Shown: piece by piece, positions 7,349 to 17,531 of the stretch | How the letters are laid out: each line of letters starts with the position of its first letter | Numbering within the stretch: the stretch's first letter is position 1 | Origin: Fretibacter rubidus | Lineage (GTDB): Bacteria; Pseudomonadota; Alphaproteobacteria; Caulobacterales; Maricaulaceae | Assembly (NCBI RefSeq): GCF_041429785.1 | Contig: NZ_CP163423.1 | Location: forward strand, 2,170,001 to 2,234,000 | Direction of reading: 5' to 3' | DNA: 64,000 bases | Made by a program: the position numbers and the translations under genes | The notes under the pieces: model-generated | What the model saw: the letters and a program-made list of their open reading frames with translations, nothing else | Told to the model about the DNA's origin: nothing | Database searches by the model: none

Positions 7349-9265
7349 CTACCCTTCGGGCTGCGCATCACCAATAGGCTTGGGTTTGTTTTTCCCCGTC
7401 AGCGGCACAGCGGATACGCTGGGGCGTTTGCCTTTGCCGTCGGGGCGTTTGGGTTTGATGCCATCTGACAGCAGGACTTTAATTTCGTCGCCTGACAGCG
7501 TTTCATATTCCAGCAGGGCTTCGGCGAGCGCGACCCAATCCTTCTTTTTCTTCTTTAGGATTTTCTGTGCGGTCTCATGCGCCTCTGTGACAAAGCGTTT
7601 AATCTCGCTTTCAATCAGCTTTGACGTTTCGGGCGAAATCGACGACCCGCGACCAATACCAGGATGGAAGCTTTGCTGATCCGTGTCCTTATAAGCAATT
7701 GGACCGATGGCATCGGACAGGCCCCATTCGGTCACCATAGCGGTGGCGATACGGGTGACTTGTTCAATATCAGAGCTGGCGCCCGATGTGACTTTGTCAT
7801 AACCAAAGTGCAATTCCTCTGCCGCGCGGCCGCCCATGGCCATGGCCATACGGGCAATCATTTCTTCGCGCGACTGGCTAATCTGATCCCGTTCGGGCAT
7901 ATATTGCACCATACCCAGCGCACGACCGCGCGGGATGATGGTGGCCTTATGGATCGGCAAACTGCCGGGCATATTAAGACCTACAATGGCGTGTCCGGCC
8001 TCGTGATACGCCGTCATAGCCTTCTCTTCATCGGTCATAGCAAGGGTGCGGCGTTCTGCGCCCATCATGACTTTGTCACGCGCATCTTCAAATTCGCGCT
8101 GCGTGATTTTCAGCTTATTGCGGCGCGCAGACAATAACGCAGCCTCATTGACGAGGTTGGCAAGGTCAGCCCCAGAGAAGCCGGGCGTACCGCGCGCGAT
8201 ATATTTCACGTCCACATCGGCGGCCATTGGCTTGCCTTTCATATGGACCTCTAGGATTTTTTCGCGCCCTGAAATATCGGGATAGGGCACTTCGATTTGG
8301 CGGTCAAAACGACCGGGACGGAGCAACGCCTTATCAAGCACATCGGGACGGTTGGTCGCTGCGATGATGATGACACCTTCGTCGCCCGCAAAGCCGTCCA
8401 TTTCGACAAGCAGTTGGTTTAGCGTTTGCTCTCGCTCTTCGTGACCGCCTGACGTGCCCACACCGCGGTGGCGGCCAACGGCATCAATCTCGTCGATAAA
8501 GATGATACAAGGCGCATTTTTGCGGGCATCCGCGAACATATCGCGCACACGCGATGCGCCGACGCCGACAAACATTTCAACAAAGTCAGAGCCGGAAATT
8601 GTAAAGAACGGCACACCCGCTTCGCCCGCAACCGCGCGCGCAAGTAATGTCTTACCTGTACCGGGAGGGCCCACAAGAAGCGCACCCGTCGGAATTTTCG
8701 CACCAAGGCGTGTGTAACGAGAGCTATCGCGGAGGAACTCCACGACTTCGCGCAGATCTTCTTTAGCGCTTTCAACACCAGCAACATCGTCAAATGTTTT
8801 ACGACCCGACAGTTCGGTCAGCAGCTTGGCCTTGGATTTACCAAAGCTCATCGCGCCGCCGCGACCGCCGCCCTGCATAGAGCGCATGAAAAGCATGGCG
8901 ATACCAATGATAAGAATGAGCGGTAGGAAGTTGAGCAAAACACTGGCCAGCGGGCTCATGCGTTTTTCTTCTTTGACGGTCACAGAGACGCCAGATTCTT
9001 CGAGCATATCGACAACTTTGTCTTGATACTGAAGTGCATTCACCGTGTAGAGTGAGCCGTCGCTTCTCTCGCCAGAGATTTTAGACGCATCAGCGGTCAC
9101 ATTAGCCGTCTTAATCTGGCCAGCTTCAACCGCTTTTATATAGTCACTATAAATAATTTCGTCAGAGGCGCTTTGACCTGCTGTGTTGGACGTCATCGCC
9201 ACCATGACAAGGAACATGGTCCCGATCAGGCCCCACATAATGATATTGCGCATCTTGCTATTCAT
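7349..9265 (-). CDS. ftsH: ATP-dependent zinc metalloprotease FtsH
   Basis: This is a membrane-anchored AAA+ protease for quality control of membrane and regulatory proteins. The 638 residues give TM1 (about 8-25), a periplasmic domain, TM2 (about 107-127), Walker A GPPGTGKT (199-206), Walker [10 protein letters not shown] (254-262), the second region of homology around [18 protein letters not shown] (305-322) and the zinc site HEAGH (421-425). The C-terminal tail is basic and proline/lysine-rich. It sits downstream of tilS, the usual alphaproteobacterial order, with 113 bases between that may hold its own promoter. Confidence 0.98.
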   Translation of the reverse strand: MNSKMRNIIMWGLIGTMFLVMVAMTSNTAGQSASDEIIYSDYIKAVEAGQIKTANVTADASKISGERSDGSLYTVNALQYQDKVVDMLEESGVSVTVKEEKRMSPLASVLLNFLPLILIIGIAMLFMRSMQGGGRGGAMSFGKSKAKLLTELSGRKTFDDVAGVESAKEDLREVVEFLRDSSRYTRLGAKIPTGALLVGPPGTGKTLLARAVAGEAGVPFFTISGSDFVEMFVGVGASRVRDMFADARKNAPCIIFIDEIDAVGRHRGVGTSGGHEEREQTLNQLLVEMDGFAGDEGVIIIAATNRPDVLDKALLRPGRFDRQIEVPYPDISGREKILEVHMKGKPMAADVDVKYIARGTPGFSGADLANLVNEAALLSARRNKLKITQREFEDARDKVMMGAERRTLAMTDEEKAMTAYHEAGHAIVGLNMPGSLPIHKATIIPRGRALGMVQYMPERDQISQSREEMIARMAMAMGGRAAEELHFGYDKVTSGASSDIEQVTRIATAMVTEWGLSDAIGPIAYKDTDQQSFHPGIGRGSSISPETSKLIESEIKRFVTEAHETAQKILKKKKKDWVALAEALLEYETLSGDEIKVLLSDGIKPKRPDGKGKRPSVSAVPLTGKNKPKPIGDAQPEG

Positions 9266-9378
9266 AGGTCACACCGTAAATGTCGTTATAAGCTCACTGT
9301 AACATAGGGAGCCCGCTTTGAAACCGAAAGGTTCTCGCGTGGTTATTTTGCATACGTTTGGACCGTCGGTGTCAGTTT

Positions 9379-10608
9379 TTAATCAAGGGCCGCTTTCATG
9401 CGCGACAAAACCGCCGACTCTAGGGTTACCAATGCTGGATTCTCTCCATGCCCCACCGCAATGGGCTGCGTGTCTTTAAAAATCAGGGGCAAGGTTGGAC
9501 GCACCTTTGTGGGTATATCTTTCACGACCGCCGCTATTGGTGCAGGCAAGGCGCTAATATGACCTTGAAGCGGACTAACGGACAAGCCGTCAAGATGCGC
9601 CGTAATCCACCACCGGCCATCCCAGAGTATCGGGATGCCTTTGGTTAATCTCATGCGCGAAGGGATTGCAGCCTTATCAGCACGCGCGACAACAGCACCG
9701 GGGTTGCGTATGATTATAACGTCACGGTCATTTTTGATAATTTGACACCCCGCTAATGTCACAGTCACGTGGTTTTCGGTCTTTAATCTTTCGCTCAAAC
9801 GGGCCAGTTTATCGCGGGCAATCATACCGCCCTGCCCGCCGACAGCCTCTAAGCACAAGGTTAGAAACCGCGACGTGACAGGAAACACCATTTGAATAAA
9901 TCCGTTGGGGTCAATTTTGAACCGGTTGTTCATTGTTGAGCGTAATGTCGCCCGCTCAGCCTCTAGCCCAGCCCGCGCTTCGACACCTAAGGCCAGCATG
10001 GATGCGCGCAAATCGGGATCAGCGGCAAGCCTGTCACGGACTTTAATCCGCGTAAAATCCCGATTTTCATTGGACGGATCATCGACAAAGGGCAGCTTAT
10101 GCGCGTCCAGATAGCGGCGAATATCCGCGCGGCTTATGCCTAACAGGGGCCGCCAAACGCGCACCCCCGCCAACGCTGGCCAAATGGGCGCGTCGACCAC
10201 CCGCGCCATACCCGCAGCACCGCGTAGTCCTGTGTGCCTATCCATGCGCATCAACACAGTCTCGGCTTGATCGTCTTCGGTATGGCCTGTGATAAGATCA
10301 GTGATACCCTGCGCGCGGCAGGCTTCACCCATCAAGGTATAGCGCGCATGTCTGGCTTTGGCTTGCAATCCTGTTTTGATGCCGTCGTGAACCCACGTTA
10401 GGATTTGCCCGTCCAAGCCAAGCGATGTCGCAAAAGCCAAAGCGTCTTTGGCTTCCAGATTTGAGCCGCCGCGTAGGCCGTGATCAACAATAAGAACATA
10501 GGGATTACGCGCCCGTACAGCGTGAAGCAGCGCCGTGCTATCGCCCCCGCCTGAAAAGGCAATAGCGAAACGACCATCAGGTAAATACGGCTCTAGGTCA
10601 AAATCCAT
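9379..10608 (-). CDS. tilS: tRNA(Ile)-lysidine synthase
   Basis: TilS converts C34 of the CAU-anticodon tRNA(Ile) to lysidine, using ATP and lysine. The 409-residue protein has the PP-loop SGGGDS (residues 19-24), then VDHGLR, and GHTEDDQAET typical of the N-type ATP pyrophosphatase domain, followed by a weakly conserved C-terminal domain. The gene lies between cpoB and ftsH, its usual neighbourhood. The cpoB stop is 51 bases upstream, so co-transcription with cpoB is likely. Confidence 0.94.
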   Translation of the reverse strand: MDFDLEPYLPDGRFAIAFSGGGDSTALLHAVRARNPYVLIVDHGLRGGSNLEAKDALAFATSLGLDGQILTWVHDGIKTGLQAKARHARYTLMGEACRAQGITDLITGHTEDDQAETVLMRMDRHTGLRGAAGMARVVDAPIWPALAGVRVWRPLLGISRADIRRYLDAHKLPFVDDPSNENRDFTRIKVRDRLAADPDLRASMLALGVEARAGLEAERATLRSTMNNRFKIDPNGFIQMVFPVTSRFLTLCLEAVGGQGGMIARDKLARLSERLKTENHVTVTLAGCQIIKNDRDVIIIRNPGAVVARADKAAIPSRMRLTKGIPILWDGRWWITAHLDGLSVSPLQGHISALPAPIAAVVKDIPTKVRPTLPLIFKDTQPIAVGHGENPALVTLESAVLSRMKAALD

Positions 10609-10659
10609 GCGCCCTTATAACGCGCACGCGCAAGATTGCGAGTAACTAGCATCCCGTGC

Positions 10660-11589
10660 TTAACAGCCTGTGCGGGCCATCTCCAGATTGGCTTTGTTTT
10701 GCACATCCAGTGACGCATTGGGGTATTGTGTCGGGAAGCTATCCAGCGCCGCGCAAGCCTCGTCTTTATTACCGAGTTGGCGCATCGTCGCGGCGAGACC
10801 CACCATAGCGTTAGGTGCGAAATCACCCTGCGGGGCTTTACGCATGGAGGTGATATAGGCGTCCGCCGCGTCGGCATAACCGCCGCGCACAAAATAACTC
10901 TCACCCAGCCAGTAGTTCACATCGCCCGCATCCGCTGCGTCGGGATTAATGTCTAAATATTGGCGAAACGCGATTTGCGCGCCAGAAAAATCACCCTCGG
11001 CTAGTTTCTGTTTGCCTGTTTCAGGCAGGGTGTCGACATTAAATTGCTGCACGCCAATTGTGCGCTCACCAAAGGTTGGCGGCGGAGAGACCGCATTGGG
11101 CTGGTTCGGGTCAAATGTGCCCTCGCTTGGAAAGTTGGGTTGCATGCCAGTGCCGCCTTGCAGCGTATCAACAGACCCAAAACTTTGACCAGAGCCAAAG
11201 TTCTGTCCAGACGGCTGGTTTTGAAAAGGACGGCGCGACTGCTCTTGGGCAATCAAATCAACGGCGTCCAAATGGGTTTGCGTGCGGCTTGCCAATGCTT
11301 GCAAGCCCTCAAGTTGCGCGGCTAATCCCGCCACATCCGTGCGCAGCTGGTCACGCTCAAACCGAAGGCGTTCCACGTCACCCGTCAATGTGCGCATTTC
11401 ACCCTCCAACGCGTCCATGCGCTGCATGAGCCGTTCAGCCGCCGGGTCACCCGTCAGCATACGGCTCTCAAGGCGCGAGAGGCGGTCAATGATAATGGCG
11501 TCCTGCGCAGCCAGTTCTTTACGGCTTTGCGCATGGGCGGGCACAGACATTAACATCACAAGGCAAAAAGCTGAAATAAGACGCAACAT
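10660..11589 (-). CDS. cpoB: Tol-Pal system protein CpoB/YbgF
   Basis: This periplasmic protein coordinates Tol-Pal function with peptidoglycan synthesis at division. The 309 residues show a signal peptide ending SVPAHAQ (about 1-21), a long coiled coil (about 27-100), a Gln/Pro/Gly-rich linker (about 115-180) and C-terminal TPR-like helices (about 190-300) with NYWLGESYFVRGGYADAADAY. The linker is longer than in E. coli. A terminator separates it from pal, so it probably has its own promoter although it is the conserved last tol gene. Confidence 0.92.
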   Translation of the reverse strand: MLRLISAFCLVMLMSVPAHAQSRKELAAQDAIIIDRLSRLESRMLTGDPAAERLMQRMDALEGEMRTLTGDVERLRFERDQLRTDVAGLAAQLEGLQALASRTQTHLDAVDLIAQEQSRRPFQNQPSGQNFGSGQSFGSVDTLQGGTGMQPNFPSEGTFDPNQPNAVSPPPTFGERTIGVQQFNVDTLPETGKQKLAEGDFSGAQIAFRQYLDINPDAADAGDVNYWLGESYFVRGGYADAADAYITSMRKAPQGDFAPNAMVGLAATMRQLGNKDEACAALDSFPTQYPNASLDVQNKANLEMARTGC

Positions 11590-11621
11590 AGCAAGCTCCG
11601 ATAAAACTAAAATGACGACAC

Positions 11622-11662
11622 AAAAAGGCCGCTAGTAATGAGTGTCCCCATTCATAGCGGCC
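11622..11662 (-). terminator. Intrinsic terminator downstream of pal
   Basis: On the minus strand GGCCGCTA and TAGCGGCC form an 8-base perfect stem around a loop of about 20 bases, followed by TTTTTG. It lies about 70 bases after the pal stop and just before cpoB. It should end or attenuate tol-pal transcription there. Confidence 0.8.
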
Positions 11663-11729
11663 AGATTATGTCATGTCTGATTAAATGACAGTTAAGATGG
11701 TTAGCAAATCCTTAAAACGGCTCGCCTGC

Positions 11730-12317
11730 TTAGCCAACAGTGCCAGACATCAAATTTGTGTGGCCATTACGGTTTCGCGCCCAGCCTTCTTCATTGGAGC
11801 GACCATCAATCGGGCGTTCCTTACCATAGGACACAGTCGTCAAGCGGCTCGGCGCGACGCCTTGTCCGACAAGGAAGGATTTGACCGCTTCGGCGCGGCG
11901 CGCGCCCAAGGCCAGATTATATTCACGTGTACCGCGCTCATCGGCATTGCCTTCGATAACCGCTGTGACATTATCATAAAGCTTTAGCCAATCAGCCTGT
12001 GCGCGAAGGGCATTAATCGCGTCAGGGGATAGACGGTATTGATCATAGCCAAAATAAACACGCGCATCACCGCCTGCGCGGAATGCAAAGTCAGCAGCGG
12101 AGCCCGGGATAGGCAAGTTTGGATTAACCATCGGGGCCACAACAGGCGCAGGCGCCGTTTCCACGACGGGCTCGGGTTCAGGCTCTACAAAGACAGGCGC
12201 TGGCGCAGGGGCGGCGACTTGTTCAATAACAGGTTCAGGCTTTGTCGCACAGGCTGACAACATCGCCACAGCCGCAACGCCAGCAAGAAATTTAGGGGCA
12301 AGATTATTCAAAGTCAT
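11730..12317 (-). CDS. pal: Peptidoglycan-associated lipoprotein Pal
   Basis: Pal is an outer-membrane lipoprotein that binds peptidoglycan and TolB. The lipobox LSAC puts the acylated Cys at residue 23. A Pro/Glu/Val/Ala-rich spacer (about 27-70) is followed by the OmpA-like domain (about 80-190). It contains YFGYDQYRLS, the peptidoglycan-binding GNADERGTREYNLALGARRA and a conserved YGKERP. The spacer is longer than in enteric Pal. The 157-base gap to tolB may hold a separate pal promoter, which is common in this cluster. Confidence 0.97.
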   Translation of the reverse strand: MTLNNLAPKFLAGVAAVAMLSACATKPEPVIEQVAAPAPAPVFVEPEPEPVVETAPAPVVAPMVNPNLPIPGSAADFAFRAGGDARVYFGYDQYRLSPDAINALRAQADWLKLYDNVTAVIEGNADERGTREYNLALGARRAEAVKSFLVGQGVAPSRLTTVSYGKERPIDGRSNEEGWARNRNGHTNLMSGTVG

Positions 12318-12474
12318 AATTTTCTCTCTTCATACACTCATGTCGAGTGTCTTGCTTTATTAAGCCAAAGCGCGGAACACATTTCAAGAGTTTCTCGCAA
12401 ATTCTGACCTAGATTGACGCTTTTTAATCAATTTTCACGTCAATTCATCACGGTGGTCAACAACTCTGGTCAAA

Positions 12475-13791
12475 TTAAGGCAGAAGCGGTGACCATGCGG
12501 GATCAGACGCCGCCGTTGGTGTCGGCACCTGGCGGAGGTTCTGCCCCGTTAAATCCACAGACCAAATTTGACTTGTTCCGCGTGTGCCGCGCGTTTCGCG
12601 ACTAAACAGAATAACGCGACCATTGGGGGACCATGTCGGACCCTCATCAAGGAAGCTTTCCGTCAATAGGCGTTCGCCAGAGCCGTCAGGGTTCATCACG
12701 CCAATACCGAACTTGCCGCCGCCACTTTTAACAAAGGCAATCTTATCGCCGCGCGGTGACCAGACAGGGGCGCTGTAACGGCCCTTACCAAAGCTAATAC
12801 GTTTTTGACCGGACCCGTCAGCATTCATAACGTAAAGCTGCGGGCTACCGCCGCGGTCAGAGTTAAAAACAATCTGACGTCCATCTGGTGAGAAGCTCGC
12901 CGAGACATCAATACCCGGATTAGTCGTCAGCTGTGTCGTACTGCGTGAGCGCAGGTTCATGACATAAATATCGCTATTATCGCGCTTCATTAAAGACAGA
13001 AGCATGTTCTCACCATCGGGTGAAAAACGCGGCGCAAAGGTCATGCCTGGGAAACTGCCCAGCAATTCGCGGCGGCCCGTTTCAATATCCAGCAAGTAAA
13101 TCTGCGGGACGATATTTTCATAACTCATATAGGTAATTTTTTGCGCATTGGGCGAAAAGCGCGGCGTAATCACCGTGCGCGGTCCTGCGAGCAAATATTG
13201 CGCATTGGCCCCGTCTTGATCCATAATAGCTAGGCGCTTGCGGCGGTCAGTTTTTGGCCCTGTCTCGTCGATAAAAACAATGCGGCTGTCAAAATAGCCT
13301 GTTTCACCCGTGAGCTGGCTATAGATAGCGTCCGAGACTTTATGCGCCATGCGCTTCCAACTATCGGGGGTACCCGCCAGACGAACGCCCGATAATTGCG
13401 AGCCGCCAAATATATCCCAAAGGCGAAATTCAACCCGCATGCGGCTGTCTGACTCCATTACAATACGGCCAGACACCAGACCCTCGGCCTTGATTACGCG
13501 CCAATCAGCATAGGTCGGTTGATAATCAATATTGGTTTGCGTTTCGATAAAGGAGGCGGGGTCGAGCGATTTAAACAGGCCAGAGCGTTCTAAGTCCGCG
13601 CGCACGACGGCGGCTAGGTCTTTACCAATCTCACGGCCTTGGGCATTATTACTCATGAAGTCGGGCACGGCGATAGGCGTCGGGTCGAGATTACCTTTGG
13701 TGATATCAATTTTCAGCTGGGCGTGAGCCATTTGCGGCACCGCCACCATTAGGCTGGCGAGCAAAACAAATATCAGAGTTAAAAATCGCAT
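12475..13791 (-). CDS. tolB: Tol-Pal translocation protein TolB
   Basis: TolB is a periplasmic beta-propeller that links Pal and the TolA complex. The protein of 438 residues has a signal peptide ([18 protein letters not shown], cut after AHAQ), an N-terminal alpha/beta domain and about six WD-like blades with repeated FSPDG/WSPxG turns. Start 13791 is chosen because AGGA is six bases upstream; an adjacent ATG (13794) and a longer ORF (13827) are less likely. tolA ends 53 bases upstream on the same strand, so the two are in one transcript. Confidence 0.96.
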   Translation of the reverse strand: MRFLTLIFVLLASLMVAVPQMAHAQLKIDITKGNLDPTPIAVPDFMSNNAQGREIGKDLAAVVRADLERSGLFKSLDPASFIETQTNIDYQPTYADWRVIKAEGLVSGRIVMESDSRMRVEFRLWDIFGGSQLSGVRLAGTPDSWKRMAHKVSDAIYSQLTGETGYFDSRIVFIDETGPKTDRRKRLAIMDQDGANAQYLLAGPRTVITPRFSPNAQKITYMSYENIVPQIYLLDIETGRRELLGSFPGMTFAPRFSPDGENMLLSLMKRDNSDIYVMNLRSRSTTQLTTNPGIDVSASFSPDGRQIVFNSDRGGSPQLYVMNADGSGQKRISFGKGRYSAPVWSPRGDKIAFVKSGGGKFGIGVMNPDGSGERLLTESFLDEGPTWSPNGRVILFSRETRGTRGTSQIWSVDLTGQNLRQVPTPTAASDPAWSPLLP

Positions 13792-13844
13792 CATATGTCC
13801 TTTATCGACAAAACCAAAAGCCCGCACGGACTTAAACGCCTCGA

Positions 13845-14675
13845 CTAGGCTCTGGGCCTAAAGCTTAGCGTTAAATCTTTCCAGCCATTATACTGGTCTT
13901 TTGGCAGAAAATCATAGGGTTCGCATTTTTTAATCGCAGCCGCAGCGCGTTGTCGCGCCACTGCCGCATAAGGCCCGCTGCCCGTTTGACCCAACATCTG
14001 CACACTCTCGACATAACCATCGGGCAGTAAGCGCACGCGAAACTGCACTACAAGGCTCTCTGGATTAACGGCGTCACGGCTTTCGCGCCAACAGCGCAGC
14101 ATTTCAGTTTGCAGCTTATCTAAAAGCGTGACGGATAGCCCCGTCCCCTCGCCGCTGGCTGTGCGCGACACATCGGCAAATTCATAGACATTTGTTTCTG
14201 ATTGCAAGGCGACTTGCTGGTTCTTCTCTGGTGCAGCGTCGCGGGTGCGGTTCACGATGTCAGACAATCTGTCCAGATCAAAGGCGGGCTTTGTCGGTGG
14301 TTTGGGCTTATCATCTTTGTGCTTTGGGTCTGGCATAGGCGTGGCCTCAGCCAGCTTTTCAGGTGCTTGGTCAGGCTCTGGTTCAGGTTCAGGCGCTGGC
14401 GCAGCGTCGTCTTGGCGTTGCTCAACAACATCAGACTGCTCATCCGCATTCTCCATCGGCGTTTGCAGGCTCATGGGTGGGGCGTCTGGCTCCACGGCTC
14501 TCGGCTCTGGCGCCTTAATCGCGGCGCGCACATTGGTGATATCGGCCACGGTTAAAATCTCCACAGAGATAACCTGCCCCTGATCAAGCGTTGGGATAGA
14601 GCGCCCCATAAACAAAAGACCGCCCAGCAGCACAGTGCCGTGCAGCGCGATGGATATGGGGAGGCCGAAACTCAT
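13845..14675 (-). CDS. tolA: TolA, envelope-spanning protein
   Basis: TolA couples the TolQR motor to TolB-Pal at the outer membrane. The 276-residue protein has one N-terminal helix (about residues 5-24, beginning [15 protein letters not shown]), a Pro/Glu/Lys-rich periplasmic stretch (about 50-145) and a C-terminal TonB/TolA-like domain (about 180-276) with [20 protein letters not shown]. The long Ala/Lys helix of enteric TolA is replaced by a shorter acidic/proline-rich spacer. It starts 27 bases after tolR. Confidence 0.92.
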   Translation of the reverse strand: MSFGLPISIALHGTVLLGGLLFMGRSIPTLDQGQVISVEILTVADITNVRAAIKAPEPRAVEPDAPPMSLQTPMENADEQSDVVEQRQDDAAPAPEPEPEPDQAPEKLAEATPMPDPKHKDDKPKPPTKPAFDLDRLSDIVNRTRDAAPEKNQQVALQSETNVYEFADVSRTASGEGTGLSVTLLDKLQTEMLRCWRESRDAVNPESLVVQFRVRLLPDGYVESVQMLGQTGSGPYAAVARQRAAAAIKKCEPYDFLPKDQYNGWKDLTLSFRPRA

Positions 14676-14702
14676 GAAACTAAACTCTCCTTGGGTCGTC
14701 CG

Positions 14703-15149
14703 CTATTGGCTGACGGGGTCTGTCACCAGACCCAGATTAGAATATCCAGCCGCATTAATCCGCGCCATGACTTTCATCACAGAGCCGTAATCCGAGGCAT
14801 TATCACCGCGCAGATATATCCGTTCGTCATAGCCATTTTGCGCAATGGCAGACAGGCGCACAACAATATCATCCAGCGTGACTTCGGTTTCTTGCAAAAA
14901 CACTGTGCCGTCTTTATCCACGGTAATCGTAATCGGCTCTGTCTCAGAGGGTAGAGACTTGGCGTCTGTCTTGGGAAGTTCGACGGGCACGCCGACTGAT
15001 AATAAAGGCGCCGCGACCATAAACACAATCAGCAGCACAAGCATAACATCCACTAATGGGGTGACATTAATATCAGCATTAAGACGGTTACGCCGAGTGC
15101 GGCGACGGCCGCCGCGACCTCCGCCGCGAGATGAAACATTAGCACCCAT
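14703..15149 (-). CDS. tolR: TolR, ExbD-family motor protein
   Basis: TolR is part of the proton-driven TolQR motor. Its 148 residues show an Arg/Gly-rich cytoplasmic N-terminus, then a single helix NVTPLVDVMLVLLIVFMVA with the essential Asp (VDV) that senses the proton gradient, and a periplasmic ExbD domain. It starts two bases after the tolQ stop, so translational coupling is likely. Confidence 0.96.
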   Translation of the reverse strand: MGANVSSRGGGRGGRRRTRRNRLNADINVTPLVDVMLVLLIVFMVAAPLLSVGVPVELPKTDAKSLPSETEPITITVDKDGTVFLQETEVTLDDIVVRLSAIAQNGYDERIYLRGDNASDYGSVMKVMARINAAGYSNLGLVTDPVSQ

Positions 15150-15151
15150 GG

Positions 15152-15922
15152 CTAGCCGCCCTTATTGATTTTGCGCGACAGAATAGCCGAAAGCTCATCG
15201 GCATACCCTTCGAGGCGGCCAGAATAGCTATCAATTTTGCTTGAAAACAGATTAAAGAAAATCAAGGCAGGGATAGCGGCAATCAAGCCAAGCGCGGTCG
15301 CAAACAGCGCTTCGGCGATACCAGGAGCCACAACGGATAGATTGGTGTTTTGCGTCGCGGCAATCGCGCGAAAGGCGTTCATAATACCCCAAACTGTCCC
15401 GAACAATCCGATGAAGACCGAAGCCGACGCCACAATCGCGAGTACAGACATGCCGCGTTCAATCTTGGCCACTTCGCGGTTGACGACCAATGTCATCACC
15501 CGGTCAATGCGTTCGTGCGTGCTGTGCAGCGCCGCCTCGGACCGGTTGCCCGCTTTGCTTTCGTCCCATTCGCGCATGGCCGCCGCAAAAATGCGCGCCA
15601 TCGGGTCGCGTGTATCATTTGATAGCCCTGCGTTTAGCTCGTCCAATGTACGGCCTGACCAAAAGGTTTCTTCAAAGGCGGTGGCCTTTTTACGCAACAT
15701 GGAAAAGTTGATGAACTTATCAACCGCAATACCCCACGACCAAATTGAAAGTATAATCAGTAAAATCATGACTGATTTCACAACCCAATCGGCCAGCATA
15801 AACAAGCCGATAAAGGAAAAATCACCCACAGATTTTGCCGGATCAAGCGGCGCGGCCTGCATGATAATACTGGCCTCAAATAAAGGGGCCGCGGTAAGGA
15901 GCGTGATAGCCGTAAGCGTCAT
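15152..15922 (-). CDS. tolQ: TolQ, ExbB/MotA-family motor protein
   Basis: TolQ forms the proton channel of the Tol motor. Its 256 residues contain three membrane helices: about 45-70, then 155-180 (SASVFIGLFGTVWGIMNAF, the family signature) and 198-220. A cytoplasmic loop rich in Arg and Glu lies between. In most alphaproteobacteria ybgC lies directly upstream; here a rightward lipoprotein/DUF1287 pair and further genes intervene. The promoter must be in 15923-16211. Confidence 0.96.
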   Translation of the reverse strand: MTLTAITLLTAAPLFEASIIMQAAPLDPAKSVGDFSFIGLFMLADWVVKSVMILLIILSIWSWGIAVDKFINFSMLRKKATAFEETFWSGRTLDELNAGLSNDTRDPMARIFAAAMREWDESKAGNRSEAALHSTHERIDRVMTLVVNREVAKIERGMSVLAIVASASVFIGLFGTVWGIMNAFRAIAATQNTNLSVVAPGIAEALFATALGLIAAIPALIFFNLFSSKIDSYSGRLEGYADELSAILSRKINKGG

Positions 15923-16211
15923 AATAAATCCGTTTCAAATCAAAGCTAGCGCTAACCTAGGGCCTCTTGGTCGTATCGACCAATTAACAGGCTGTAAGAT
16001 TAGCGCTCCATTTAACTGGCACTGTCGTTTCGCTCCTGACTTAGCAAGGAAATATTAACCATAGCGTTAAGAAATCCGCTGTTTTTCTGAATTCCTGACA
16101 AAGGCGGCAAATTTGTGACGAAGTTTCTGCTATTTCGTCATATTATCTCCGTGTTTTGTGCTAGGCTGACCCTATATCCATATAAGAGATATAATCAGAC
16201 TGGAGTCTATC

Positions 16212-16583
16212 ATGCGTACCCTCGTAACCTTTGCTTTGCCGATCGCAGCCATTGCCGCCCTATCCGCGTGTAACACAGTGCCAGAGGTGCCCCCGGCCCC
16301 CGTCGTGGTCGAGGTTGAGCCTATACAAACCTGCGCGCCAGTCTCATCTTTGCAGCGCGTCGTTGTGCCGGCTGAGACAAAAATCATGTATGCCATCACC
16401 ATGATTGACAATCCGCCCTATGACCCGATTGAGCGCAAGGAAAAACAAGTGCGCATCGTTAAGCCCGCCGAAATCTTATATGTCGATACTGAAGGCAAAC
16501 AGGTCCTTGATATTTGCGAAGACGTCGAGATCGGCGCAACAGGCCCCGGTGTCGGCGAAACGATTCCCGCCGATGACGGCTAA
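16212..16583 (+). CDS. Small hypothetical lipoprotein
   Basis: This 123-residue protein has a signal peptide with lipobox LSAC (Cys20), so it should be a membrane-anchored lipoprotein. A Pro/Val/Glu-rich spacer follows, then a small domain with YAITMIDNPPYDP, EKQVRIVKP and paired Cys residues that I cannot assign. TGGAG eight bases before the ATG supports the start. Its end overlaps the next gene by 11 bases, indicating a two-gene operon with the DUF1287 protein. It sits in the block separating tolQ from ybgC. Confidence 0.75.
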   Translation: MRTLVTFALPIAAIAALSACNTVPEVPPAPVVVEVEPIQTCAPVSSLQRVVVPAETKIMYAITMIDNPPYDPIERKEKQVRIVKPAEILYVDTEGKQVLDICEDVEIGATGPGVGETIPADDG

Positions 16584-17172
16584 GGTAGCCATATTATTAG
16601 CGCTACCCCTTTTATGTTGGGGTACGGCTTTGGCTGGCTCACCCGAGACCCTCGTCGATACAGCCCAAGCGCGAACAGAGCTATCCGTGCGCTACGACCC
16701 TGCCTATTTGCGGCTGGATTATCCCGGTGGGGACGTCCCCGCAGATACAGGTGTTTGCACCGATGTCATTATCCGCAGTTACCGAACGGCTTACGGCTTT
16801 GATTTTCAAAAGGCCGTGCATGTCGATATGCGCCGTGATTTTGACGCCTATCCTAATCATTGGGGCCTAAAGCGGGCGGATAAAAATATCGATCATCGCC
16901 GCGTGCCTAATCTGGAGGCCTATCTCACCCGCCAAGGGGCGAAACTCGCTCGCTCTAAAAAGCCCGCTGATTTTCTGCCCGGTGATATTGTGACGTGGCG
17001 CGTCGGTGGGCGCTTGCCGCATATCGGCATTGTCACGGACAAAACCGCGCCTGACGGTACGCCGCTTATCGTGCATAATATCGGCGCAGGACCCGTGGAA
17101 GATAATATCTTATTCGCCTATCCCATGACCGCGCATTTCCGCTTTCATCCAGATGCGAACAAACCCTCTTAG
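16573..17172 (+). CDS. DUF1287 family secreted protein
   Basis: This protein of about 199 residues has a signal peptide (LLALPLLCWGTALA). Its core fits DUF1287, a family I associate with an NlpC/P60- or YiiX-like hydrolase fold. The features are GVCTDVIIRSYRTAYG with a conserved Cys, the VDMRRDF and NHWG motifs, PGDIVTWRV and HIGIV with a His, then IVHNIGAG. A peptidoglycan or amide-hydrolase role is inferred from the fold and the Cys/His pair. ATG 16573 is chosen because the upstream extension is frame-shifted lipoprotein sequence. Its end meets the convergent DUF3088 gene with a four-base overlap. Confidence 0.82.
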   Translation: MTAKVAILLALPLLCWGTALAGSPETLVDTAQARTELSVRYDPAYLRLDYPGGDVPADTGVCTDVIIRSYRTAYGFDFQKAVHVDMRRDFDAYPNHWGLKRADKNIDHRRVPNLEAYLTRQGAKLARSKKPADFLPGDIVTWRVGGRLPHIGIVTDKTAPDGTPLIVHNIGAGPVEDNILFAYPMTAHFRFHPDANKPS

Positions 17173-17513
17173 CGTGGTGTTGCCGTGCCGTATCGCGCCG
17201 CCCAATACCGGCCCATATCGCGCGCATTATTGATAAAGTGGTGACCCGATTTCGTCATAATCCCACATCCATCATAATGCGGACTACCGCTCGCCAAGAC
17301 TAATGTCGGGCAGTTTTGGTTTTTATCACCGAGCATGGCCACCAAATCTGCGCGCGGTTTTTCTATCGATTGATAGATAATATCCACACCCTCTTTGATG
17401 GCAGGATAATACGCTAACACCCCCCAAATCTCGGCACATTCCTGGCAATATTCTCGCCGGTCATTATCAAAAAATCCGGGCGGCAGAAGAAAAAGTGTAT
17501 CGCGTTTGGTCAT
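17169..17513 (-). CDS. DUF3088 family protein
   Basis: This cytosolic protein of 114 residues matches the pattern of DUF3088: DTLFLLPPGF, CQECAEIWGVLAYYP with a CxxC pair, and NQNCPTLVLA. The fold may be thioredoxin-like, judged from the CxxC near the N-terminus, but no function is established. It lies 18 bases downstream of the TonB-like gene on the same strand, so they may share a transcript. Confidence 0.78.
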   Translation of the reverse strand: MTKRDTLFLLPPGFFDNDRREYCQECAEIWGVLAYYPAIKEGVDIIYQSIEKPRADLVAMLGDKNQNCPTLVLASGSPHYDGCGIMTKSGHHFINNARDMGRYWAARYGTATPR

Positions 17514-17531
17514 GTCGCGTGTTTATCACAG

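Noticed and set aside
15237-16058. 273-codon rightward open frame opposite tolQ
   Set aside because: It lies antisense to a certain tolQ gene, has low-complexity Ser/Ala composition and no ribosome site.
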